From Avena insularis (taxonomy: Eukaryota > Streptophyta > Magnoliopsida > Poales > Poaceae), in assembly GCA_023614405.1 (NCBI GenBank), contig CM042694.1:86845285-86909284 (forward strand): a stretch of DNA of 64,000 bases. Direction: 5' to 3'. Position 1 is the first letter of the stretch. Every line of letters starts with the position of its first letter. Position numbers and translations under genes: made by a program. The notes under the pieces are model-generated. The model saw nothing but the letters and a program-made list of their open reading frames with translations, was not told the origin of the DNA and did not search any database. Shown in pieces: positions 48,216-57,901 of the stretch.

Positions 48216-48323
48216 CGTCGTGCCGGACGATGAGATTGGTGGTCCGGTGGTGGGAGCGGATTGGGGTTTTCGGCATATTGGGGAAGAAGTGGACGATGGT
48301 GGGAGAGACGATGAGACCGATGT

Positions 48324-48331
48324 GTTATATA
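48324..48331 (-). promoter_or_regulatory. TATA box of the zf-XS gene
   Basis: Minus strand TATATAAC, about 110 bases upstream of the ATG at 48215. Confidence 0.5.
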
Positions 48332-48443
48332 GATGCTGGCGGTTTGGTTTCCTCTGGTGCACGCGTGGGTGTGGAATCGTGTAGTCCACTTTCCCATTAC
48401 TTTCACATTGGACCCACGCATGACATTTGGGAGAGTGGCGCAT

Positions 48444-48629
48444 TGCAGCGGAAATCTCTACAAATTCTATATTATATAAATTGTTAAAAAAATCTATATT
48501 ATATAAGTAAAAAAAGTATATTGTGTATAAAACAATAAGTTTTCTAAAAGATTTTATAGAGAAATATTGAATTTGTACAAATTAGTTGAAATCCTAAATT
48601 AAATTGGAACCAATCTCAAATTTGGAACA
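48444..48629. other. AT-rich spacer
   Basis: Short AT-rich stretch between the zf-XS gene 5' side and the satellite; nothing recognised. Confidence 0.4.
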
Positions 48630-50265
48630 CACGAGATGCCAATGGGTCATCGATGTGCTGACCCACATGTGTCATCAGGGTCAACTTTTGCCCAATCTCA
48701 GTCAACATAGAACCCACAGACGCCATTGGGCCCACTTGCACCAATACTAGTGTAAGTGGACCCACGTGTGTCATCGGGTCAACTTTTGTCCAATCTCAGT
48801 CAAACTGGACCCACAGTTGCCATTGGTACCCGCATGCACCGATGCTAGTGTAACTGGACCCACATGTGTCATCAGGTCAACTTAAGCCTAATCTTAGTCA
48901 AACTGGACCCACAAATGCTATTGGGAACACTTGCACCAATGCCAGTGTTAGTGGACCCACGTGTGTCATTAGGGTCAACTTAAGCCCAATCTTAGTCAAA
49001 CTGGATCCACAGATGCCATAGGGTCCCACATGCACTGCTGCTACCTATGTGGGCCAACATGTGTCCTCAGGGTCAAATTAAGCCCAATCTTAGTCAAATT
49101 GGACCCACAGATGCCATAGGGTCCCACATGCACCGCTGCTAGCTATGTGGGCCCACATGTGTCATCAGGGTCAACTTAAGCCCAATCTTAGTCAAACTGG
49201 ACCCACATATGCCATAGGGTCCCACATGCACCAATGTTAGCTAAGTGGACCCACATGTGTCATCAGGGTTAACTTTTGCGGCGATATGAGTCAACATAGA
49301 ACCCACAGATGCCATTGGGCCCACATGCACCAATGCTAGTGTATGTGGACCCACGTGTGTCATCAGGGTCAACTTAAGCCCAATCTTAGTCAAACTAGAC
49401 CCACGTGTGTCATCAGGGTCAACTTAAGCCCAATCTTAGTCAAACTGGACCCGCAGATGCCATAGGGTCCCACATGCACCGCTGCTAGCTATGTGGGCCC
49501 ACATGTGTCATCTGGGTCAACTTAAGCCCAATCTTAGTCAAACTGGACCCACAGATGCCATAGGGTCCCACATGCACCGCTGGTAGCTATGTGGGCCCAC
49601 ATGTGTCATCAGGGTTAGCTTAAGCACAATCTTAGTCAAACTGGACCCACAGATGCTAGAGGGTCCCACATGCACCAATGTTAGCTAAGTGGACCCACAT
49701 GTGTCATCAGGGTCAACTTTTGCGGCGATATGAGTCAACATAGAACCCACATATGCCATTGGGCCCACATGCACCGATGCTAGTGTATGTGGACCCACGT
49801 GTGTCATCAGGGTCAACTTAAGCCCAATCTTAGTCAAACTGGGCCCACGTGTGTCATCAGGGTCAACTTAAGCCCAATCTTAGTCAAACTGGACCCACAG
49901 ATGCCATAGGGTCCCACATGCACCGCTGCTAGCTATGTGGGCCCACATGTGTCATCAGGGTCAACTTAAGCCTAATCTTAGTCAAACTGGACCCAGAGAT
50001 GCCATAGGGTCCCACATGCACCGCTGCTAGCTATGCAGGCCCGCATGTGTCATCAGGGTCAACTTAAGCCCAATCTTAGTCAAACTAGACCCACAGATGC
50101 CATAGGGTCCCACATGCACCGCTGCTAGCTATGTGGGCCCACATGTGTCATGAGGGTCAACTTAAGCCCAATCTTAGTCAAACTGGACTCACATATGCTA
50201 TTGGGCCCACTTGCACCAATGCTTGTGTATGTGGACCCACGTGAGTCATGGTACATTCTATGTGG
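48630..50265. repeat. 98-bp satellite array with 444-bp higher-order units
   Basis: GTC of the phrase CATGTGTCATCAGGGTCAAC starts at 48671, 48770, 48868, 48965, 49063, 49161, 49259, 49359, 49409, 49507, 49605, 49703, 49803, 49853, 49951, 50049, 50147 and 50245. The base period is 98. The spacing pattern 100-50-98-98-98 occurs twice in a row (49259-49703 and 49703-50147), so a 444-bp block has been duplicated. Each unit holds palindromes GTGGGCCCAC and CACATGTG. Confidence 0.92.
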
Positions 50266-50883
50266 AAGCTCATATGCGGGATTTTTATTTTGATGAGAAT
50301 GAAATGTTTTAAGTTTAAAAAATTTCGTGTCAACTAGTTCACGTAAAATTTATCAGTGTGTAGGTTTTCAATTTTTATGAGATATTTTGAATTAGTTATG
50401 CACTATACAAGCTTTGGTCAAACTTGAGTTGAAAGTTGTAGGAAAGCCGTGGGTTCAATTTTTGAAATTAAGTTGCAGCCACGACCAGAGGATTGGTGAA
50501 ATCCCCGTGCGTTCAATTGTTGAAAGTTTGCAGCCACGACCGGACCGCACCATACCTACACGCGTCGCATCGTAACAAAACTGATCCCACTGCTGCACCG
50601 CAATAACCGCATCGCATGCACCACACCGAAACACGTCGCACCATAACAAATTAAAACTTACCCCACTGCACCGCAATAACCGCATCGCACCACTCCTAAA
50701 CGTGTCGCACCGTAACAAAACTGACCGCACTGCACCGCACTAACCGCATCGCACCGTAACGGTCGACTACATCGATGTACAGGCCCTCCGCCTCGACTCC
50801 ACCGCCGCCGTAACACCACAATAACCGCAACGCATCCGCTTCTCGTCTGTTCTTCTTCCTCTCGCGTCTTCCTCCTCCACACG
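50266..50883 (+). promoter_or_regulatory. Upstream region of the exonuclease gene with short repeats
   Basis: AT-rich to 50450, then a C/A/G-rich part in which CTGCACCGCA.TAACCGCATCGCA is repeated at about 50593, 50666 and 50730, each followed by CGTCGCACC.TAACAAA. Pyrimidine-rich TCTCGTCTGTTCTTCTTCCTC precedes the ATG, as in a plant 5' UTR. No clear TATA box. Confidence 0.45.
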
Positions 50884-51220
50884 ATGGGGAACTCAGCATC
50901 CATGGATCCCTATGGAGACATCCTCGATTACAGGAAAACCACGGTTGACATCAAGCCTATCTGTGCCTATGGAACGAAGATTATGGAGGTGGTGTACACC
51001 AACGATGTGAACTACTTGAATCACATGCTGGAGAAGTTCGAGCAATTGCTCGAGAAAGAGACTTACAAGTTCCTCGGACTCGACCTCGAGTACACAAGGA
51101 ATAGGCGGGACGAAGCTCTGTCACAAAAGCTCGCCGTCGTCCAGATCGCCCTGAAGGAAACTGTCCTCGTGTCCCATTACTGCAGGTAATATACGTACTA
51201 AGGATGGACATTTCTATTTC

Positions 51221-51455
51221 AGGCCTCCTTTGATTCAAAGGATTTCCTATGGGTTTGTACAGGATTCAATCCCTATATTTTTTCCATCAGCACATGTTTG
51301 ATTCATAGGATTGTACCCTGTACGAACGTTTTCACATCAGGCCTCCTTTGATGCCGGGCTTGTTTGATTCAAAGGAAACTCATATGAATTTTGGAGGATT
51401 TTGATCCTTAGAAATTTTTCCTATGTGCATTGTTTAATTCCTATAGGTTTAAGTC
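51221..51455. mobile_element. MITE-like insertion in the exonuclease intron
   Basis: GGCCTCCTTTGATTCAAAGG at 51222 and GGCCTCCTTTGATGCCGGG at 51339, with the related inner phrase TTTGATTCAAAGGA at both ends and AATTCCTATAGG near 51436. The composition and GGCCTCCTTTG start resemble short non-autonomous DNA transposons of grasses. Ends and target duplication are not resolved. Confidence 0.35.
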
Positions 51456-51467
51456 CCTGTGGATTTT

Positions 51468-51900
51468 GTTAGATCAAGTATTATGCATGATCTATGGGCG
51501 TTGTACGTGGCCTAAGAGCACGGTTTCGCAATTTCCCTGTTCAACGTTGTCATCAAATAATTGTACACCATCCAAATTATTGTCATGTCATAGTTTGCAT
51601 CTATACTGCAGGAGAAGGGAGCCTTGTCCGAAACTGATTATGTGCATATTTTTATTTTCCATTTGAGATCATGTATAATTAGCCAATGCAAATACATTGC
51701 TTGCACTCGTTTATTTCAAATACTTAGACATGTTAGTTCAAGTATTATGCATGATCTGTGGGTGTTGTAAATGGCCTAATGGTACGGTTATGCAATTACC
51801 TTGTTTAACATTATCATCAAATAATTGTATATCATCCAAATTATTTTCATGTCTTAATTTGCATTTATACTGCAGGAGAAGGGAGCCTTGTCCGAAACTG
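51468..51900 (+). repeat. 169-bp direct duplication including the exon 2 splice acceptor
   Basis: Bases 51468-51636 and 51732-51900 are diverged copies (both begin GTTAG.TCAAGTATTATGCAT and end GAGAAGGGAGCCTTGTCCGA AACTG). Each copy has its own TGCAG acceptor (51607-51611 and 51871-51875) and the first 25 bases of exon 2. Only the second copy leads into the coding exon. Confidence 0.85.
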
Positions 51901-52929
51901 GGAGAGTTCCTTCTAAAAAAGGGGATCACTTTCGCTAGCGTGGACATCAGGAGTGATAAAGAGAAGCTTGCACATGAGGATATCACCATTCCAGAACAGT
52001 ACCACATCGACATCCAAGACATGTTTAAGACCAAAGAATGGTTCCATTGGAAATAGCCGTATGACAGGGACGGGATGTTATCTCTAGAAGTGATCATCAT
52101 TGACATATCTCGGGAATTGCAAGGCACTCCCGGACGATGGCCACGAAGTATGGGAGAACAAGCCACTTTCCGTGATGAACCTAGAGTATGCAGCAAGAGA
52201 CGGGTATGTTGCCTACGAGCTGTATCGTAGGCTCATTACCACAAGGGACGGGCTAGACCGGGGGACTTGCAAGGCTGCAATTAATGCAGCAGAAAAGGCG
52301 ACAGCAGCTAAGGCCGAGGCGGCAGAAGCCGAGGCGGCAGCTACTGCAGACCCGAGTGACGCATATGACGAGCAGGATGATGCAACGCAGCAGGCTGAAA
52401 GGGAACAGGCGAGGGCGATCTGGGAAGAAAACAGCGGATGCAGGGAGCGGAAGAGGCGGATGGAGAGGTGGTGCATGTCGCCAAACGCTCATGGGAAGCG
52501 GACGAAGATGACCAGGACGGCGAGCAAAACGACACCACTGGCTAGGGCAACACCACCACCGCTGGCTGGGGAGACACCACCACCACTGCCTGGGGCGACA
52601 AAGCCACCGACCCCACCGCCTCCAACGCCACCGGCTGGAATTAATGCATGTTACTAGACTATAGCCAATTATATTCGTGATGTTGCATGTTGTTTATGTA
52701 GTACAAATCGTGGTACTTTATTGTTGTTTACTTTCTAAGTTGAACTACTTCAGTATGCTTGTTTCTTAAAGTATCGTGAGCTAGCAAAAGTATCTATGTA
52801 ATGTTATATGTGTGTTCAGTTGTGTTTGTGCACTGGCTATACTAGTTCAAAGGAATATGATTGTCAACAGATATAAACTTGCCTTGATGAAAGTCTATAA
52901 TTGTAAACGCAAGCGTTACAAAGTTATTT

Positions 52930-53272
52930 TAAGCTAGTGTTATTGGACCCACATTTGTCATCGGGATCAACTTTTGCCCAGTCTCAGTCAAACTGAAACC
53001 ACATATGCCATTAGGTCCCACATGCACTATTACTAGTGTAAGTGGGCCCACATGTGTCATCGGGGTCAACTTTTGCACAATTTTAGTCAAACTTTTACCC
53101 AAACTCACTCAGACTATAACCACAGATGCCATCGGTACTCGCATGCACCGATGCTAGTGTAACTGGACCCACATGTGTCATCAGGGTAAAATTTTGCCCA
53201 AACTCAGCCAAACAGGAACCACAGATGCCATTGGGTCCCACATGCACCAATGCTAGTATAAGTGGCTCTGTT
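52930..53272. repeat. Second array of the 98-bp satellite family
   Basis: The same phrases as at 48630-50265 (GTGTCATCGGGGTCAAC, CTCAGTCAAAC, CCATTGGGTCCCACATGCAC). GTC starts at 52957, 53056 and 53177, so there are about three diverged units with spacing 99 and 121. Confidence 0.85.
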
Positions 53273-53529
53273 TGAAATTTTACTATGTAATATGCACTAT
53301 GCACTATCAAACCTGTTATAAGTGAGTTGATTAGAGCATTGATCTGTAAAACTGTCAAATATTTGTAAATTATTGATATATATACCAATATGTAGTGCTC
53401 TTTTTTTTAAAATCATTATTTAGCAAACCCGCTAAATGGGCATAGCGCGCTATAGCTCCACTATAGCTTTTGATAGCTTTTAAAATTGGCGCCACTAAAT
53501 CAAATAACCTGCTATTTTAAACATTGATA

Positions 53530-53622
53530 AGTGGGTCCCACATGCACCAATGTTAGTATAAGTGGGTCCAACATGCACCAATGTTAGTATAAGTGGGTCC
53601 AACATGCACCAATGTTAGTACA
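53530..53622. repeat. 31-bp tandem repeat, three copies
   Basis: AGTGGGTCC.ACATGCACCAATGTTAGTA starts at 53530, 53561 and 53592. It is a sub-piece of the 98-bp satellite unit that has multiplied on its own. Confidence 0.85.
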
Positions 53623-53639
53623 AATAATAGTTTACCTAA

Positions 53640-55690
53640 TTGGGGAAAAAATCTATCCCTGCAGATATCCTAGCCCCTTCTCGTACTTTCCCCAAACTAC
53701 TCCTTTCCATCCGCATCTCCGCATCTCCGCGATTCCGCCAAGTGGCCGTCCGTGATCGCCTCCGTCAAATCGTCCGACCATCAGTATTTCTACAACCATA
53801 CCGCGCTTCTCCTCGCCCATAGCAGCGCAACGCATCCGCCGCCCGTAACGACGTGCACGTCCGCATCGACTCCGGCCACACCACCGCGACGCCGACCCAA
53901 GGGCGTTGACCGCATCTCCGCAACCTTGCTCCGCGCTGAAGGTGAGCCCAATCATGTTGGATTTACTTGTGCCGCCCTTCAAATCATATGCATTGTTTGT
54001 CTAGTAGGGTTTTCCACGAGCTATGTCTTTGAAGCTAGATTTCCCATGAAAATACACTAGTGTACCTACTGGAATAATTCCTGCACATTACAATCCCATG
54101 AATCAAACACTACTGGAAGGAAACATTGCATAAGGTCTGAACTCTACAATGCATGTGTAGGAAAGTAATTAGGGCTCGTTTGGCTCCTATGCATTCATTT
54201 CATTTGGTTGAAATGAAATGAAATGAAATCCCCATGTCACTTCATTTGGATGGAATTTAAATTCCTTAATGAATTTTTATGTTTAGTGTCACACGAATTC
54301 TGAAATGAAATGATTTACACTTACATTTGGCTGCCATTTTAAGCCAATTGTGAAATCAACAACACATTTGGCTTCAAAATTCAATTACATAATGTAAATA
54401 AAATATGATATTTTCAAAATAAAAATCAACTACAACATGAATAAAGATCAATGTATCCACAAATACACTTGTCTGCTCATTATATCAACACAACTTGATC
54501 AATGATGTTGTCATTGTTAGCGTTCTCGTCTGCCATTTCTGCACGGCTTTCAGCTGCAGTCCTAGCTCCTGCTCAGTAGCTCGATCCCTTGAGTAAAGTG
54601 TGCTAATTATATCCCAATACTTGATAACCTTGTACTTATAGGAAGTTGCATCGTTGTGTGCTTGCAAATAAGAGAAACTAGAACATGTTAGAACATGTGC
54701 CACTTCTTGAAAATCTTAGCCAAGGGTGAGCAATAGATAACACTTGTGAATAAATGTTTTCCTAATAGGTAGGAATACACTATAGCTATAACTTAGCACA
54801 TCAGGCATGAAAAAGTAAATCTAATGTACAATACTGACAAGCCAGAGATTCAAAGTGAAGTTTGGTGGTGGTCCATTTCCTTGGTGCACAATAATGCATC
54901 ATTCTGCCATGACCAAGATGACCAGATCACATTCATTCTCTCCATCAAACATAACAAGTTTAGCTAGCTACATCTTGATATGAAAAATGGAACTTGTTTG
55001 GACACACACATATATAGATGATAAATTAGTTAGGCATGACATGTCTTAAGAAATTGTCGATGCCGGAATTATGGATGGATGTTCATGTGTAGAAAATACC
55101 ACCTGGCTATTTTCCTTGTTGCAAGGAAACAACTCGCAGTAAGCAAGGTCCAGAGCATGAATGACAATGAACCAGAAACACATGCCTAGAAAGTACAACC
55201 ACATGATGCATAGAGGGACAGTTTTGGGGTCGGCTGTACCACATGCAACCACAACATCGGAAATGGAAGAACCTACACTAACTTGCCATCTCTGATGTGC
55301 TAAATCACTGAAGCATTATATTCTGGTGACTAAAACAGAACATAATTACTAGCTATGATCTGTTTCTATAAGAAATAGGCCTAAACTTCCTAGTCTCCCA
55401 AAAAAGATCGGCCATCTAGCTACTATATATGGCAAGAACTAATGTAGTACTTACGATGTTTCTAAAATCTAACACAACAAAGGTAGTTCTTAGAGAACTT
55501 ATATCTGATAGAATAGGAGTCTGGAGCTTTCCTATGCTATGACTAGTGCTTGTAGCATTTAAATAACTTGCAAGTATTTGCAGAAACAATATTTGTATTA
55601 TTGTGATGAAATACGTTGATGTGACACTGTAATACCTATAATGTGTTTCCTACACTTTTACCATTTGTTAATGTGTGCTAAATTTGTATG
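53640..55690 (+). other. Leader-like GC-rich block and AT-rich spacer
   Basis: Bases 53650-53945 are C-rich and leader-like (CCGCATCTCCGC repeated, CGCGACGCCGACCC) and end CTGAAG|GTGAGC, a fair donor site; this may be the first exon of B3-like copy b. Bases 54061-55690 are AT-rich with no coding pattern; GGGCTCGTTTGGCTCC at 54174 resembles the start of grass MITEs, but no matching right end was found. Confidence 0.4.
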
Positions 55691-55699
55691 CGTAGCCCA

Positions 55700-56903
55700 T
55701 TCTTTAACATGGCAGGAGCATCTTCGTAGAAGCGTGATCTCGGACCACTCATCGCCCAAGGATGCTGGCTTACTGAGAGTGAGCAAGAGCATCTGCTGGA
55801 ACTTCAATCGAACATGGGCAAAATTGTCGGGTTGCCATCCGTAACCCGCTTGACCAAAACGAATCTTAAGCTGTACCACATGGTACATTCATATAACCTT
55901 TTTTTTAATTCTTTTTTGTTGCCATGCGTGTTTTCAATTTGTCTATGTGGTTTATGACATCGACTTACTAACTTATATATCTTGTTTTGTATTAATCAGA
56001 AATTGCCTAAGAAGGTTGTTAATGCTCTACAAATCTGTGAGGGAGGCTCAACTGGAGTGTGTCTTCCTAAAGAGGAGATCACCCCCATCGACTTCAAGAT
56101 AGAAAAGGATGATTGCCTCTTCTTCGATCCATATGGGTGGAAGTGTTTCGTACAGAGCACAGATCTAGAAGAGGGACAAGCTGTTCTCATATACTCAAAG
56201 AAAGCGCATTCAGAAGGGTAGCGTAACCGAGAGGGTTTCGTCTTCATATTTAGAAGAATAAATGATTTGTCGCCTACGCCGGTGTCCATGCTCAGGGGTG
56301 CCAAGGCGACGGTGGGCAGGGGACGTGAAGGACAGACGTGTACGCCGGCAACGCGCATTGTCAAGAAGAGGCGCCGTCGTACGGGCAGGGGCAGCGGCAA
56401 GGGTAGGGCCACTTCTCTGTCGCCATCACCGTCGCTGTCGCCGTCACCGTCGCCGTCACCGTCTCCACCACTCCATCTGCCGCTGTATCCGAACCCCGAC
56501 TTTATGTTCATCCGCATCCTTCACGAGAACAAGTGGGACAAGCTCTCCTTCTGCCATGCTTTCAAAGATTACATCAGCGGCGACCAGCCCAACCTTTGGC
56601 GCGTCCGGAGCGTAACCAGTGACCTTCGATGTGGAGATGTATTTCGATCATCGAGACGGCCGCTTGTACCTCCGCAGGGGCTGGCCCAAGTTCGTCAAGT
56701 GCTACACTATTTCGCTAGCCAACATCCTGGCGTTCGACTACTATGCTGGCAACAGGGAGCTGGTCATCACAATCTATGGCGGTAGGCTCTCCCGCCGGGA
56801 GTACGCCACCAGCAGTGACGATGACAGCAACGATGATGGCAGTGGCGGTGACAGGGACACGCAGACCATGTCCGTCAAGGAGGAGGAGATGTCAGAGGGC
56901 TAA
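55700..56903 (+). pseudogene. Tandem B3-like domain gene (copy b)
   Basis: A first exon piece carries QEHLRRSVISDHSSPKDAG and, one frame over, ESEQEHLLELQSNMGKIVGL and TNLKLYHM before GTACAT. After an AG at 55998-55999, domain 1 reads KLPKKVVNALQICEGG, YGWKCFVQSTDLEEGQAVLI, a TAG at 56219-56221, then NREGFVFIFRRIND in a continuing frame. A basic and Ser/Pro-rich linker (KKRRRRTGRGSGKGR, SPSPSLSPSPSPSPS) leads to domain 2: LYPNPDFMFIRILHENKWD, SFCHAFKDYISG, then after a frameshift near 56615 FDVEMYFDHRDGRLYLRRG, WPKFVKCYTISLANIL, GNRELVITIYGG and an acidic tail to 56903. DGRxYL..xW.xF...Y.L matches domain 1 of copy a, so the two genes are related. Stop and frameshifts make it a likely pseudogene. 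Confidence 0.5.
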
Positions 56904-57901
56904 TGCAGACGTCAGGTCCCGACCCTATCAGATTTCCATGTCTGCCTCTTCCTAGACTAGGAACAGGATCTAGGATTAAACTTACCCTGATGCACTCTGT
57001 TTAAGTTTTCCTGATACACTATGCTTAAGTCTAATATGTAAGACTAAGAATGCTTTTTCTACCCTGTTGCATGTGCATCAGGGTGTGACCAAGCAGATCC
57101 GCCCCTGTTCCTAGTTGCAGAACTATTTGCTGAGTTTCTAGGTGTAAAGTCTAATGAGATCACCTACCTTTTGGTGGATGTTAGAAAACTTTGCTGGCTA
57201 CATATCTAATATGTGAAATAATTCTGCTCTTCTGTTTGTTTTTCGAATCAATGAGGTTTACTTGTTTAAGTGATATTGTGCTTCAGCTTTCAAGTTGGAG
57301 TTGTGGAATGAAGGAAACTAATGGTATTGTTTGCTCAGTAATCAAACTGTTGTACGTGAATGAACATATTTTGTTTTCCTTTTCATATATAAACAAATGA
57401 CTTATTCAAATAATTTAATATGGTTCATGGCCTAATAAATTTATAGTACAATGAATTAGAGATAATCCCGGCTTGTAAACCATATTACAAATTCCGCACA
57501 GGAGGTCTAAGTAGTGGCAAAACCTAAACGATTGCATGTGTTAGGATTTATTTAATTACAATATGTAATTAGAGATAATCCCCGCTTGTAAACCTCCCGT
57601 TCCGTTCCCTCTGTTTTTTCCAATCAAATTTACAATGAATGGTTTTCGTTCCCTCCACTTGTGTACCGAAAAATTTCGTTCCCACCTCTTTTGTTTTCCA
57701 CCCGCCCGCCCATTTTGGCGCTAACAATTTGCCGCCCCCATGACACTTTAAAAACGGCGTGCCCCCACCTCCCGCATACCCATCCCCTAATTCCGTTCCT
57801 TGTTCACCGCCCACCTAGAACCCCATCGCCACTTTTCTCGACCCCAGATCCGTCAAGCAAGGCGTTGGTTACCGGCGGATTTCCCCTCTACAGCGGGCGA
57901 C
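56904..57901 (+). other. Spacer and probable promoter of the TNPA-like gene
   Basis: AT-rich with the phrase TTAGAGATAATCCC.GCTTGTAAAC repeated at about 57456 and 57569. Bases 57700-57900 turn C-rich, as in a 5' UTR. Confidence 0.4.

Larger units (their letters stand above)
50884..52657 (+). pseudogene. DEDDy 3'-5' exonuclease (WRN/WEX-like), CACTA cargo
   Basis: Exon 1 (50884-51185): MGNSASMDPYGDILDYRKTT, then FLGLDLEYTRNRRDEALSQK and LAVVQIALKETVLVSHYC. GLDLEYT supplies the first Asp and Glu of the DnaQ-like fold. GT at 51186; exon 2 starts at 51876 after TGCAG: RREPCPKLGEFLLKKGITFA, SVDIRSDKEKLAHED (second Asp region), YHIDIQDMFKTKEW. TAG at 52054-52056 and a frameshift near 52100 break it. 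The next frame gives DDGHEVWENKPLS and NLEYAARDGYVAYELYRRL, the Y-x3-D motif of DEDDy nucleases. The tail is Ala/Glu-rich then Pro/Thr-rich to TAG at 52655-52657. The family trims 3' ends of nucleic acids; the closest functional analogues I know are WRN exonuclease, Arabidopsis WEX and C. elegans MUT-7. Unless an unrecognised intron removes the stop, this copy is inactive. Confidence 0.75.

Noticed and set aside
48630..50265. A CRISPR-like array
   Set aside because: Units are head-to-tail 98-bp satellite copies without unique spacers, in a plant transposon.
54172..54480. A complete MITE starting GGGCTCGTTTGG
   Set aside because: The left end resembles grass MITEs but no complementary right end or target duplication could be found.
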